11,328 nt of DNA from Planctomycetota bacterium (GCA_021852245.1 JAJZNY010000298.1:1-11328), one strand, 5' to 3'. Positions 1 to 6,881 are shown, counted from the first letter of the stretch. Numbers and translations: made by a program. The notes: a model not told the origin generated them from the letters alone.

Positions 1-319
1 AAAAGATGATGCAGCAGAAAATCAGTTTGCAGCAGACCCATGCGAATTGTGCGTTGGCGGGCGAGAGCCACGTGAACGGGGCGAAAATAACCAGGGTCAC
101 GGGGGGCGTCGGGAACGAATCGCTGGTATAGGCGATATGCTGGTGCAGAAACTCCGGCACCATCGTCATCCAGCGGTCAAAATCATTAACCTGTTTGGTA
201 CTGTGAGTCTGTTCCTTGTGGATGATGCGCGTCCGCGCCTGCCATGCCGCAGAAAGCGTGATGATCAGCCCGATCAGCAGCACGACAAAAAAATAGGTTT
301 TACCGGCCTGCCGACTCAT
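1..319 (-). CDS. Membrane protein N-terminus, possible GT87/DUF2029-type glycosyltransferase (partial)
   Basis: An open frame begins with ATG at 319 (minus) and runs off the left edge, giving 106 residues. The start is supported by a GAGG box 4 bases upstream. Residues about 8-25 form a hydrophobic membrane segment after a short basic N-terminus (MSRQAGK). A periplasmic-looking stretch follows, then FPTPPV at about 69-74, opening a second hydrophobic run (LVIFAPFTWLSPANAQFAW). A proline-rich motif before a membrane helix, followed by a small-residue turn and Trp, is typical of the DUF2029/GT87 polyprenol-phosphate-mannose-dependent glycosyltransferases, so that is the best guess. The start lies 47 bases after the dapL stop on the same strand, so the two may be co-transcribed. 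The catalytic region and most of the protein lie outside the window, and another polytopic membrane family cannot be excluded. Confidence 0.55.
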   Translation of the reverse strand, partial: MSRQAGKTYFFVVLLIGLIITLSAAWQARTRIIHKEQTHSTKQVNDFDRWMTMVPEFLHQHIAYTSDSFPTPPVTLVIFAPFTWLSPANAQFAWVCCKLIFCCIIF

Positions 320-366
320 TTAACCTCGCCATCCACAATTTTTATCCAGCCGATTTTGCCTGCGCA

Positions 367-1536
367 TCAAAGCGTTAACCTGCCGATACGTTCAACGGCT
401 TCGGCGAGACGGGCTTCATCTACGGTAAGGGCCATGCGAAGGTAGCCCTCTCCTGCAGGGCCGAATCCGCCACCCGGAACGGTCACGACATGCGCCTCTT
501 CCAGCAGACGACCGCAAACCTCCATGGATTTTCTGCCGCCGGGCGTTTGGGCCCAGCAGAAGAATCCGGCCGTCGGCTTTGCCAAATTCCAACCCAGCTT
601 TCTCAGCCCATCGCAGAGGACATCGCGCCGGCGACGATAAATCTCCATCTGCTTCTTCACGTCCGGATGGTCGTAGTGCGTCAGGGCGGCTGTGCCGGCA
701 ACTTGAATGGCATTGAACTGGCCGCTGTCCATGTTCCCTTTCACCTGCGCCAGTGCCGCAATAACTGCCGCGTTACCCACCGCCCAGCCGAGTCGCCAGC
801 CCGTCATGTTGAAGCTTTTGGACAGTGAATGAAATTCCACAGCGGCGTCCATGGCGCCAGGAATCTGCAGAATGCTCGGCGGCGGTTCTTCAAAATAAAC
901 TTCCCCGTATGCCAGATCGCTGGCAATGATCCACCCGTATCGCCGTGCCATGTCCACCGCGTGTTGATAAAAACTCAGCGGGGCCGACGCGGCGGTCGGG
1001 TTGTTGGGATAGTTCAGCCACAACAGTTTCGCTTGGCGACGGATATCCTCGGGTATGGCATCCAAATCCGGCAGAAAGTTATTTTTACCCTCCAGCGGCA
1101 TGATATAGACCCGGCCGCCAGCGAATATGGCTCCGCTGTTGTACACGGGATAGCCGGGCTGCGGCACCAGTACCACATCGCCGGGATTGACCACCGCCAG
1201 GGGTATATGACTTATTCCGTCCTTTGATCCAATCGTTGTGAGAATCTGCGTATCGGCGTCGGCCGTTACGCCAAAACGACGCTTCATAAATTCAGCGGCA
1301 GCTTTGCGGTAGGCAGGAACGCCCTCATCAAATGGATAGCGATGATTTTTCGGATCGTAGATCGCCTTGGCCATCTCATCGATGATGAACTTATGCGTGG
1401 GCAGATCCGGATCGCCGACGCCCAGATTGATCACATCTTTACCCGCCTGCATCAGGGCACGTTTTTTCTTGTCAATTTCGATAAATAGGTAGGGGGGGAG
1501 CGCCTCAAGCCGCTGCGTTTTTTTAAAATTATTCAC
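367..1536 (-). CDS. dapL: LL-diaminopimelate aminotransferase
   Basis: This PLP-dependent fold-type I aminotransferase converts tetrahydrodipicolinate directly to LL-diaminopimelate with glutamate as amino donor, a one-step bypass in lysine and peptidoglycan precursor synthesis in the cytoplasm. The 389 residues match the family length. Visible hallmarks are the N-terminal RLEALPPYLFIEID (9-22), LGVGDPDLPT (38-47), GSKDGISHIPLAVVNPGD (103-120), PGYPVY (127-132), the NYPNNPT loop (175-181), DLAYGEVYF (207-215) and the Schiff-base segment SLSKSFNMTGWR with Lys240. A carboxylate-binding Arg is seen near 367 (YLRMAL). The start is taken as GTG at 1536: it gives the expected VNNFKK beginning and has GGAG 11 bases upstream. 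The frame stays open to 1989, but that extension crosses the intergenic region and lgt. The gene diverges from lgt and is followed on the same strand by the partial membrane protein. Confidence 0.93.
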   Translation of the reverse strand: MNNFKKTQRLEALPPYLFIEIDKKKRALMQAGKDVINLGVGDPDLPTHKFIIDEMAKAIYDPKNHRYPFDEGVPAYRKAAAEFMKRRFGVTADADTQILTTIGSKDGISHIPLAVVNPGDVVLVPQPGYPVYNSGAIFAGGRVYIMPLEGKNNFLPDLDAIPEDIRRQAKLLWLNYPNNPTAASAPLSFYQHAVDMARRYGWIIASDLAYGEVYFEEPPPSILQIPGAMDAAVEFHSLSKSFNMTGWRLGWAVGNAAVIAALAQVKGNMDSGQFNAIQVAGTAALTHYDHPDVKKQMEIYRRRRDVLCDGLRKLGWNLAKPTAGFFCWAQTPGGRKSMEVCGRLLEEAHVVTVPGGGFGPAGEGYLRMALTVDEARLAEAVERIGRLTL

Positions 1537-1569
1537 TTCGTAGAAAACTCCACAACACTTCCAGCCGTA

Positions 1570-1595
1570 TGCATCAATGCCCGGCAGGCGATGCA
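1570..1595. promoter_or_regulatory. Inverted repeat overlapping the predicted dapL start of transcription
   Basis: TGCATC (1570-1575) and GATGCA (1590-1595) are perfect inverted arms with a 14-base interior that can add a GCC/GGC inner stem. The repeat abuts the predicted dapL -10 box and covers its likely transcription start, in the 123-base divergent gap between dapL and lgt. It could be an operator or a leader hairpin. With 6-base arms, chance is possible. Confidence 0.3.
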
Positions 1596-1623
1596 GTGTA
1601 AGGAACTTTGTTTTTACGGTAAA
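1595..1623 (-). promoter_or_regulatory. Candidate sigma70-type promoter for dapL
   Basis: Read on the minus strand, a -35-like TTTACC (1623-1618) is followed after exactly 17 bases by a -10-like TACACT (1600-1595). Transcription would start near 1588, leaving a leader of about 50 bases before the GTG. This is a consensus match by eye; housekeeping promoters in planctomycetes are not well characterised. Confidence 0.5.
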
Positions 1624-1659
1624 GTGTGAGCGATGGTTAACTCTCGGAGGTAACGCTTT

Positions 1660-2838
1660 TTGCTGATTGCGTATTTCATTGAAACCCTTAATCCCTACAT
1701 TATTCAGTTTGGTCACTCCGCGTGGGGCATACGCTGGTACGGCACCGCCTATCTGACCGGGTTTGTCATCGCTTATTTTCTCATGTCTCACTTCATTAAA
1801 ACCGGGCGCATGGCCATGCCCAGAAGCCGCCTTCCCGATTACGTCATTTTTGTGGCCATTTTTGGTGTTCTCATCGGTGGCCGTCTTGGCGAGGCCATCC
1901 TTTACCGCCCGCATATGTTCACTAACTTTTCGCCGCCCTTCCCTTATTGGGGGCTCTTGAAAGTGCAATACGGGGGAATGGCAGCGCACGGAGGTATCGT
2001 CGGAGTCTTTGTCGCCACTTGGATATTTGCCCGACGTAACGGCTACTCATTTTTCAATCTTATGGACTGCAGCGCCATGGTCGCCCCCATCGGGTTATTT
2101 TTCGGCAGAATTGCCAATTTCATCAATGGTGAACTCTACGGCCACGTCTGGCACAATCCGTTGGCAGTTCAATTTCCGACCGAGCTTATATATCCACCGC
2201 AAACAAAGCTGGAGCGCACGATATCACCCGCCCAAGTGCATACCCTGATTGACAATGTTACCGCGCATTTTTCCAACCGGCCTTCAATCCTCCATGCCCT
2301 GCAGGTGAATCCGCGGATGGAGATTGTGAATCTCTCTCGCGAAAATCATCCTTATGTCATCAATCTGCTGCGCCAGATTTTGCCACCACGCATTCCCTCC
2401 CAATTGGTGGAAGCCACCACCGAAGGCCTCCTTCTTTTCATCATCTGTTATGCTGTTGGGCGAAAGTGGAAAAAGCCGGGCATCGCGTCCGCCGCGTTTG
2501 CTGTCGGATACCCCATCATGCGGATCATCGGCGAACAGTTCCGCGATGGCGACCAGCCACGCATGATCTTCGGTCATCTCATCAGCTTAGGCGTCATCTA
2601 TTCTGTGCCGATGCTGCTTGTTGGTCTGGTTTTTCTGACCTGGGTGATCAAACGCCGGGTTCCGGAAACCGAAATGGCCAAAATCAAAGTGTACACCGCA
2701 GTTGGAAAAGATGCCGCCCGTGGATTCAATCCGACTGCCACCGACAAAGAAATCGACTCGGAAAAATCCTCGACAGTGGCCGTAACTCCTGCCGAACCGT
2801 CGGATCCCACCGCTCACGACGGCAATACCTCGCCGTAA
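1660..2838 (+). CDS. lgt: Phosphatidylglycerol--prolipoprotein diacylglyceryl transferase (Lgt)
   Basis: Lgt is the inner-membrane enzyme that moves diacylglycerol from phosphatidylglycerol to the lipobox cysteine of prolipoproteins, the first step of lipoprotein maturation. The start is TTG at 1660, with GGAGG at 1646-1650 and 9-base spacing; no in-frame ATG gives a full first helix. Seen in order: WYG (26-28), GGRLGEAILY (73-82), AHGG with His110, the Lgt signature GRIANFINGELYG (149-161), RIPSQLVEATTEG (244-256) and RIIGEQFRDGD (288-298). These correspond to the conserved catalytic Arg, Asn, Glu and His residues of the family. At 392 residues it is about 100 longer than E. coli Lgt. The excess is a long periplasmic loop (about 162-244) and a hydrophilic 62-residue tail (331-392) rich in Ala, Pro, Thr and Asp/Glu. 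It converges with the ThuA-like gene, with 6 bases between stops. Confidence 0.93.
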   Translation: MLIAYFIETLNPYIIQFGHSAWGIRWYGTAYLTGFVIAYFLMSHFIKTGRMAMPRSRLPDYVIFVAIFGVLIGGRLGEAILYRPHMFTNFSPPFPYWGLLKVQYGGMAAHGGIVGVFVATWIFARRNGYSFFNLMDCSAMVAPIGLFFGRIANFINGELYGHVWHNPLAVQFPTELIYPPQTKLERTISPAQVHTLIDNVTAHFSNRPSILHALQVNPRMEIVNLSRENHPYVINLLRQILPPRIPSQLVEATTEGLLLFIICYAVGRKWKKPGIASAAFAVGYPIMRIIGEQFRDGDQPRMIFGHLISLGVIYSVPMLLVGLVFLTWVIKRRVPETEMAKIKVYTAVGKDAARGFNPTATDKEIDSEKSSTVAVTPAEPSDPTAHDGNTSP

Positions 2839-2844
2839 CATCGA

Positions 2845-3564
2845 TCAGGGAATTACTTCGGGGCAATGGCCATATTTAGATGGGCTTGTGTTAGCCGGTG
2901 CGGCCCAGTGCACCGCGTTGGTGATGATCTTTTGAACATCGGCATGATGATAGGTCGGAAAGGTTTCATGGCCGGGGCGGAAGTAAAATATCCTTCCCAT
3001 TCCGCGGCGATAGGTAACACCACTGCGAAAAACTTCGCCGCCGCTGAACCAACTGATAAGTACCGTCTCGTCAGGTTCCGGGATGTCAAAGTGTTCGCCA
3101 TACATCTCCTCCTGCTCCAGCACGAAATGATCGGCAATTCCATCGACGATCGGGTGCCCCGGTGTCGTGACCCACAACACCTCGCGATCATGGGCTTCCC
3201 GCCATTTCAGGTCGCAACTGGTCCCCATCAGGCGTTTGAATATCTTTGAAAAGTGACCCGAATGAAGAACAATCAGCCCCATGCCAGCGAGCACACGCTT
3301 ATAAACGTGATCCACAACTTCGTCTCGAACCATATCGTGCGCCTGATGTCCCCACCAGATCAACACATCTGTCTGATCGAGCCGCGATGGCGGCAGCCCA
3401 TGCTCCGGGTCTTCAAGGGTGGCGGATTCGGCTCTAATCGATTCATCCCGGCTCAGCGCATCAACGATGGCGCCGTGAATTCCGCGTGGATAAATCCGTT
3501 TGATGGCGGCGTCCGAGTTTTTCTGTCGTCCCTCATTCCACACCAGTACGTTGATTCCGGCCAT
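2845..3564 (-). CDS. ThuA-family protein (trehalose-utilisation-like, amidotransferase-like fold)
   Basis: This 239-residue single-domain protein matches the ThuA family (PF06283), whose members share a class I glutamine-amidotransferase-like fold and often sit in sugar-metabolism loci; a precise reaction is generally not established. Family features are NVLVWNE at the N-terminus (5-11), YPRGIH (25-30), LEDPEHGLP (50-58), the WWGHQAHD segment (70-77), GMGLIVLHSGH (94-104), EEMYGEHFDIPEPDE (152-166), SGGEVFRSGVTY (174-185) and RPGHETFPTYHH (196-207). The many conserved His residues suggest ligand or metal binding. There is no signal peptide, so it is probably cytoplasmic. The start is ATG at 3564, with GGAG 8 bases upstream. 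The frame stays open to 3720, but the extra residues do not resemble the family and would overlap the rhomboid start. No trehalose or other sugar genes are adjacent, so the substrate cannot be inferred. Confidence 0.88.
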   Translation of the reverse strand: MAGINVLVWNEGRQKNSDAAIKRIYPRGIHGAIVDALSRDESIRAESATLEDPEHGLPPSRLDQTDVLIWWGHQAHDMVRDEVVDHVYKRVLAGMGLIVLHSGHFSKIFKRLMGTSCDLKWREAHDREVLWVTTPGHPIVDGIADHFVLEQEEMYGEHFDIPEPDETVLISWFSGGEVFRSGVTYRRGMGRIFYFRPGHETFPTYHHADVQKIITNAVHWAAPANTSPSKYGHCPEVIP

Positions 3565-3618
3565 GCGGTATTCTCCAAAGTGAGTTACAGGCGCCCTGCG
3601 ATCTTCAACCTTGATTTG

Positions 3619-3627
3619 AGTATAACA
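3619..3627 (-). promoter_or_regulatory. Candidate extended -10 element for the ThuA-family gene
   Basis: On the minus strand the sequence reads TGTTATACT, an extended -10 (TGN then TATACT) ending at 3619. Transcription would begin near 3612, about 48 bases before the ATG at 3564. No good -35 box is seen at the usual distance, which extended -10 promoters tolerate. Confidence 0.35.
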
Positions 3628-3644
3628 CACCACCTCATTGCCGT

Positions 3645-3678
3645 GCGGTTTGACCGCTGCCCTCATCGCCCGAATAAT
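3645..3678 (+). promoter_or_regulatory. Candidate rhomboid promoter with inverted repeat over the -35 box
   Basis: TTGACC (3650-3655) and AATAAT (3673-3678) are separated by 17 bases, a good sigma70-like arrangement with a predicted start near 3685 and a leader of about 25 bases. A perfect 5-base inverted repeat, GCGGT-ttg-ACCGC (3645-3657), covers the -35 box and could be an operator or coincidental. It lies in the 146-base gap between the divergent ThuA-like and rhomboid genes. Confidence 0.45.
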
Positions 3679-3710
3679 AAAGACGATTGGCGTCCTGAAT
3701 TGAGGAATGG

Positions 3711-4904
3711 ATGATACCACTTGGAACTGACGCGCCGCAGCGGCGCACTCCGCTGATGAACTACTTTCTCATTACCACGTGCGTGGTGATCTACCTCGTC
3801 AGCCACCGGGCAACCTCACCGGCTCATCCCTATGGTCTGGCACACGGTTGGGCGAGATTCATGCTCAACCCGCGGCATTTGGAACTGGTCCAGTTCATCA
3901 CCTATATTTTTCTGCACGCTAATTTCATGCACATCCTCGGCAACATGATCTTTCTCTGGGTATTCGGCAACCAGGTTAATGATCGTCTCGGCCATCTGGC
4001 CTACCTGTTTTTTTTTCTTGCAGGTGGAATTCTCGCAGGTTGTGGGCAGGTTTTGTCATCGGTTCACGGCAACCCGACACTCGGTGCGTCGGGATCAATC
4101 GCAGCGGTGGCGGGGCTTTTTCTCGCATTGTGTCCGCTGGTTAACATCCGTGTCTGGTTTTTTGTCGTGGTATTTGATGTTGCCAGCTTCTGGTTTGTGC
4201 TGGCACAAATTTTTCTTTTCGATGTCTACGGAGCCTTTACTCGCAGCGACGATGTAGCACACTGGGCGCATCTCACCGGTTACCTCTCGGGATTTATCGT
4301 CGGCATGGTGATCCTCTTTCTCCGATTGGTGCCCCGCGATCATTACGATCTGCTTTCTCTGCTTAATCGTGCGCGGCGCCGCGCCGCCTACCGTCAGATG
4401 GTCTCCCGCGGATACAACCCTTTCAATAAGCCTGTTCCACCGCCGCCCGGTGTCACGAAGATCAGCGGGCCCATTACGGTGGCGGATCCCGCCATGACAC
4501 AATTGTCCAGCAAAGTGCAGCAGCACCGGCGCGAGCATGATATGCCTGCCGCCGCAGCCGCCTATCGTGAGTTGATGGCAAGATTTCCCTCGGTACGGTT
4601 GCCGAGTGATACCCTTCTGGACGTCGCCAACCAGCTTGTGGTCGAAAAGGATTTCAAATTGGCCGCTGGAGCTTATGAATTGCTCCTCAGTTCGAGCGGC
4701 AGCGGGAAAAATAACGATGAAATCAAACAGATTCTCGGTCTGATATACGCCCGTTATCTGGGCAATGCGCCGCGAGCCTTGGAATTATTTCAATCCATGG
4801 TAGATCATATTCACGATCCCCAGCGGCGTGCATTTTTGCAGGATGAAATTAAAGCCATCAAATCTGGAAACCAAGGCGGATCGCCCGACAAGGCGATAAC
4901 CTGA
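3711..4904 (+). CDS. Rhomboid family intramembrane serine protease with C-terminal TPR-like region
   Basis: This polytopic inner-membrane protease has the rhomboid fold, which cleaves substrate transmembrane helices. The N-terminus MIPLGTDAPQRRTP is the usual start of bacterial secondary-type rhomboids. Catalytic landmarks are HANFMHILGN with His74 and Asn78 (oxyanion side), GASG with nucleophile Ser127 (125-128), and AHLTGY with catalytic His187. About six or seven hydrophobic segments lie between residues 15 and 206. A basic linker follows (about 215-240), then a proline-rich stretch and, from about residue 262, a soluble Ala-rich helical region that looks like two or three degenerate tetratricopeptide repeats. 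The ATG at 3711 has GAGG 5 bases upstream. At 397 residues it is about twice the minimal rhomboid length because of this extension. The substrate is unknown; the helical tail probably binds a partner. A run of nine T (4008-4016) encodes Phe-Phe-Phe without breaking the frame. Confidence 0.9.
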   Translation: MIPLGTDAPQRRTPLMNYFLITTCVVIYLVSHRATSPAHPYGLAHGWARFMLNPRHLELVQFITYIFLHANFMHILGNMIFLWVFGNQVNDRLGHLAYLFFFLAGGILAGCGQVLSSVHGNPTLGASGSIAAVAGLFLALCPLVNIRVWFFVVVFDVASFWFVLAQIFLFDVYGAFTRSDDVAHWAHLTGYLSGFIVGMVILFLRLVPRDHYDLLSLLNRARRRAAYRQMVSRGYNPFNKPVPPPPGVTKISGPITVADPAMTQLSSKVQQHRREHDMPAAAAAYRELMARFPSVRLPSDTLLDVANQLVVEKDFKLAAGAYELLLSSSGSGKNNDEIKQILGLIYARYLGNAPRALELFQSMVDHIHDPQRRAFLQDEIKAIKSGNQGGSPDKAIT

Positions 4905-4946
4905 AAGCGCAACGACTGAATCGCTTAACCGTTACGCTTATTTCAG
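4901..4946. terminator. Imperfect hairpin between convergent genes, possible bidirectional terminator
   Basis: CTGAAAGCGCAACG (4901-4914) can pair with CGTTACGCTT plus TCAG (4930-4946), with one mismatch and a 3-base bulge around a 15-base loop. The left arm includes the rhomboid stop codon. The hairpin sits in the 67-base gap before the end of the minus-strand pseudopilin gene, where a shared terminator is expected. There is no long T tract on either side, so termination efficiency is uncertain. Confidence 0.4.
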
Positions 4947-4971
4947 TACCTTCATCTGCGTCCGGACGGAA

Positions 4972-6147
4972 TTACGGCGAGGTGTATTGCGTTCGGGAGC
5001 CGAAATATTTGTTCAATACATCTTGTGTGCATTCGCTTCGCGGAATGACCGTTCCCGGCGGCGACCAATAACCGGGATTGGCTCCCTGCAGATCGCCCAT
5101 CGTCTGCACATGTCCGTCAAAAAACAACGCGTTGAACCGATAAACACCGGTCGTTATTCCGTGCCGGAAGGCATACGCCCGGTTGTCGAACCCGGTTGTG
5201 GTGATTCCGTCCTTGCTGCTGTGATTCCCCGGGGCATTGTCACGGTTCCAGGCGTAGCTGTAATATGAAAATGCCCCTTCATCGGCAAAATCCGGAAAAT
5301 CCGTTGTCCCCCCGTCGCCACGCCCGGGCGACGAGACCAGATTCGTCGCAACGGTGTCGTCCAGACGCGGTTCATAAAGTGTCGTGCTGGCTTTGGCTCC
5401 GTCGGCGACAAATATTTTTTCCGACGGCTGGCCAACCTTATTGACGTTGGGCGTGTAGGTGGCCGGAACATCGGCATAATCAGGGTCAAAGGTCGCATCA
5501 TAATTGGAGCAGTCCGACGGTGAGGCCGTGAGGAACAGTCCCGCCGCACAATACGATGGCATCGGCAGCACCGGCAAGCCGGGCGTGGCGGGCGTGGCGA
5601 TATAGGGGTTTGCGGGGCAGGTAAATGCCGGGAGGGTGACATCATATTTAATCCGCCCGATACGGTCGGCGAGCAGCGCTCCCTGCGGATCGTTAAGATT
5701 CGTCGGTTTATAGTGAAGACCCATCTCGTTGGCCAGTGGAGTCACCCAATCATAATTCTGGCAGATATTGGGGCAATAAGCATTGCTGATGGGGAGCGTC
5801 ACGCCGTCCACATTACCCGTCGCCAGCGTGCTGCTCTTCATAACATCTTGCCACATGCCGATTCCGCTGGTCAGCGGGCTCCCTGCGATAGCTCCCTGCC
5901 AGGTGGTGGCATATTCCATCATCGCCTGACCGATGGAATGCAGATTTGCCGCACACGCAACCGTCTGCGCTTCCTTTTTGGCCATGGATAGAGCCGGTAA
6001 CAGGATCGATATAAGCAGGGCGATGATCGAAATCACCACCAACAGTTCAATCAAGGTGAAACCGTTGGGCTGTTTCACGTTTTTGCTAAATGAAAATCCC
6101 GCACCGTACCTGCTGAGTCGTTCATTTGTCAGACTGATTGGGTTCAT
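4972..6147 (-). CDS. Type II pseudopilin-like protein (prepilin N-terminal methylation domain)
   Basis: This is an exported protein with a class III (type IV pilin-like) signal. After a 29-residue hydrophilic leader, Gly29-Phe30 is the prepilin peptidase site, followed by FTLIELLVVISIIALL with the conserved Glu at +5 (Glu34) and a hydrophobic helix to about residue 52. A globular domain follows with ACAANLHSIGQAMMEYA (about 64-80), a Cys-containing middle part and, near the C-terminus, FFDGHVQT (342-349). This layout matches the planctomycete pseudopilin-like families of the DUF1559 / H-X9-DG type, which occur in many copies per genome and whose roles are mostly unknown. ATG at 6147 has GGAG 7 bases upstream. 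It lies 117 bases downstream of the 153-residue gene on the same strand. The His before the DG (about 329) is 14 residues away rather than 9, so the tail motif is a variant. Confidence 0.88.
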   Translation of the reverse strand: MNPISLTNERLSRYGAGFSFSKNVKQPNGFTLIELLVVISIIALLISILLPALSMAKKEAQTVACAANLHSIGQAMMEYATTWQGAIAGSPLTSGIGMWQDVMKSSTLATGNVDGVTLPISNAYCPNICQNYDWVTPLANEMGLHYKPTNLNDPQGALLADRIGRIKYDVTLPAFTCPANPYIATPATPGLPVLPMPSYCAAGLFLTASPSDCSNYDATFDPDYADVPATYTPNVNKVGQPSEKIFVADGAKASTTLYEPRLDDTVATNLVSSPGRGDGGTTDFPDFADEGAFSYYSYAWNRDNAPGNHSSKDGITTTGFDNRAYAFRHGITTGVYRFNALFFDGHVQTMGDLQGANPGYWSPPGTVIPRSECTQDVLNKYFGSRTQYTSP

Positions 6148-6264
6148 GGATACACTCCGTTGCAGATGTCACGTTATACTGTCCAATAGTTCCCCAACTT
6201 CCAAACTAATACGCCAACTTTTCTTCGTTGCCGCTCCATGAGCCCGATCGGGCCCATCGCTGCT

Positions 6265-6726
6265 TCAATTCTGCAGCGGATTCCCCAGCCCGTTCGTGAT
6301 CAGTTCCTGTTCATATTGTTGCTTGGTCGGCGGAGGTCTCTCGCCCGGATACGGCTTCGTCTCCATCGGATAAACCAACCGGCCCGTCAAGGGGGCAAAT
6401 GTCGGCCCGGATTTTCCGACCCACGAATTCATTAACACCGGTTGCGGCTTGGCCAGAGGTCGGCCGCCGCGACTCCACCACGACCACGCAACCGGATAGC
6501 CGGTCCTTCTGCGGGTATACGGTGACATGACCGGAAATGTTTCCCCTATGTGCACCGGGGCGCGGAACGTTTGTCCCGTCACTGAATCAATAAATATTCG
6601 GTCCTCGCTTGCCTGCTGGGCTGCAGACGGCGAAAGGGCGGTGACGACCCGCCACAGGCCGAAAATCCCTGCCAGACTGATAAGCCCTATCTGCAGTCGC
6701 CTGTCCTTCCAGAATACTTTTCCCAT
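6265..6726 (-). CDS. Hypothetical membrane-anchored protein upstream of the pseudopilin
   Basis: The 153-residue product has a short basic N-terminus (KDRR, 7-10) and one hydrophobic segment (about 11-31), which should anchor it in the inner membrane or act as an uncleaved signal. The remainder is a small polar domain: DSVTGQTFR (47-55), GETFPVMSPYTRRRTGYP (61-78), AWSWWSRGG (80-88), GKSGPTFAPLTGRLV (104-118) and a proline-rich tail. I recall planctomycete proteins of similar design beside pseudopilins, with Cys pairs in a PTFCPDCGRLV-like motif; here those positions are Ala and Thr, and the protein has no Cys. That comparison is from memory. ATG at 6726 is preferred because AGGAG lies 9 bases upstream; an ATG at 6735 directly abuts the AGGAG. 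It probably forms a transcription unit with the pseudopilin, and a role in the same surface structure is inferred from position only. Confidence 0.72.
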   Translation of the reverse strand: MGKVFWKDRRLQIGLISLAGIFGLWRVVTALSPSAAQQASEDRIFIDSVTGQTFRAPVHIGETFPVMSPYTRRRTGYPVAWSWWSRGGRPLAKPQPVLMNSWVGKSGPTFAPLTGRLVYPMETKPYPGERPPPTKQQYEQELITNGLGNPLQN

Positions 6727-6852
6727 GGTCGTCATCTCCTGTCTGATCATCCGAAATATCACGCCCGGTCCGGCCGCGGAAACCTCGCCACCTCTCCATC
6801 CCCTACGAGTCTAGCTCTCGCTCATTAAGAATCTGAACATCTTCGCGCTAAG

Positions 6853-6881
6853 TTTTTATGAAAAATATTAAGGGGCGTGAA
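6853..6881 (-). promoter_or_regulatory. Candidate promoter for the hypothetical protein/pseudopilin unit
   Basis: On the minus strand TTCACG (6881-6876) is followed after 17 bases by TAAAAA (6858-6853) inside an AT-rich patch. This would give a leader of about 120 bases before the ATG at 6726. The match to consensus is moderate and the AT-rich context makes chance matches likely. Confidence 0.3.

Noticed and set aside
1537..1989. N-terminal extension of the dapL frame (up to 540 residues)
   Set aside because: The extra residues do not resemble DapL, overlap the divergent lgt gene, and the GTG at 1536 gives the family-typical beginning with an upstream GGAG.
2466..2879. Plus-strand 137-residue frame overlapping the end of lgt
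   Set aside because: It is composed of Arg/His/Ser-rich out-of-frame translation of lgt and lacks a ribosome binding site.
3565..3720. N-terminal extension of the ThuA-family frame
   Set aside because: It would overlap the rhomboid start and both promoters. ATG at 3564 has GGAG at the right distance and starts the conserved NVLVWNE segment.
4371..4384. Perfect 14-base palindrome GCGCGGCGCCGCGC
   Set aside because: It lies inside the rhomboid gene where it encodes an Arg/Ala-rich linker; codon composition explains it.
6242..6253. Palindrome GCCCGATCGGGC after the hypothetical gene
   Set aside because: It cannot form a normal hairpin loop without losing central pairs and has no T tract, so it is not a convincing terminator.
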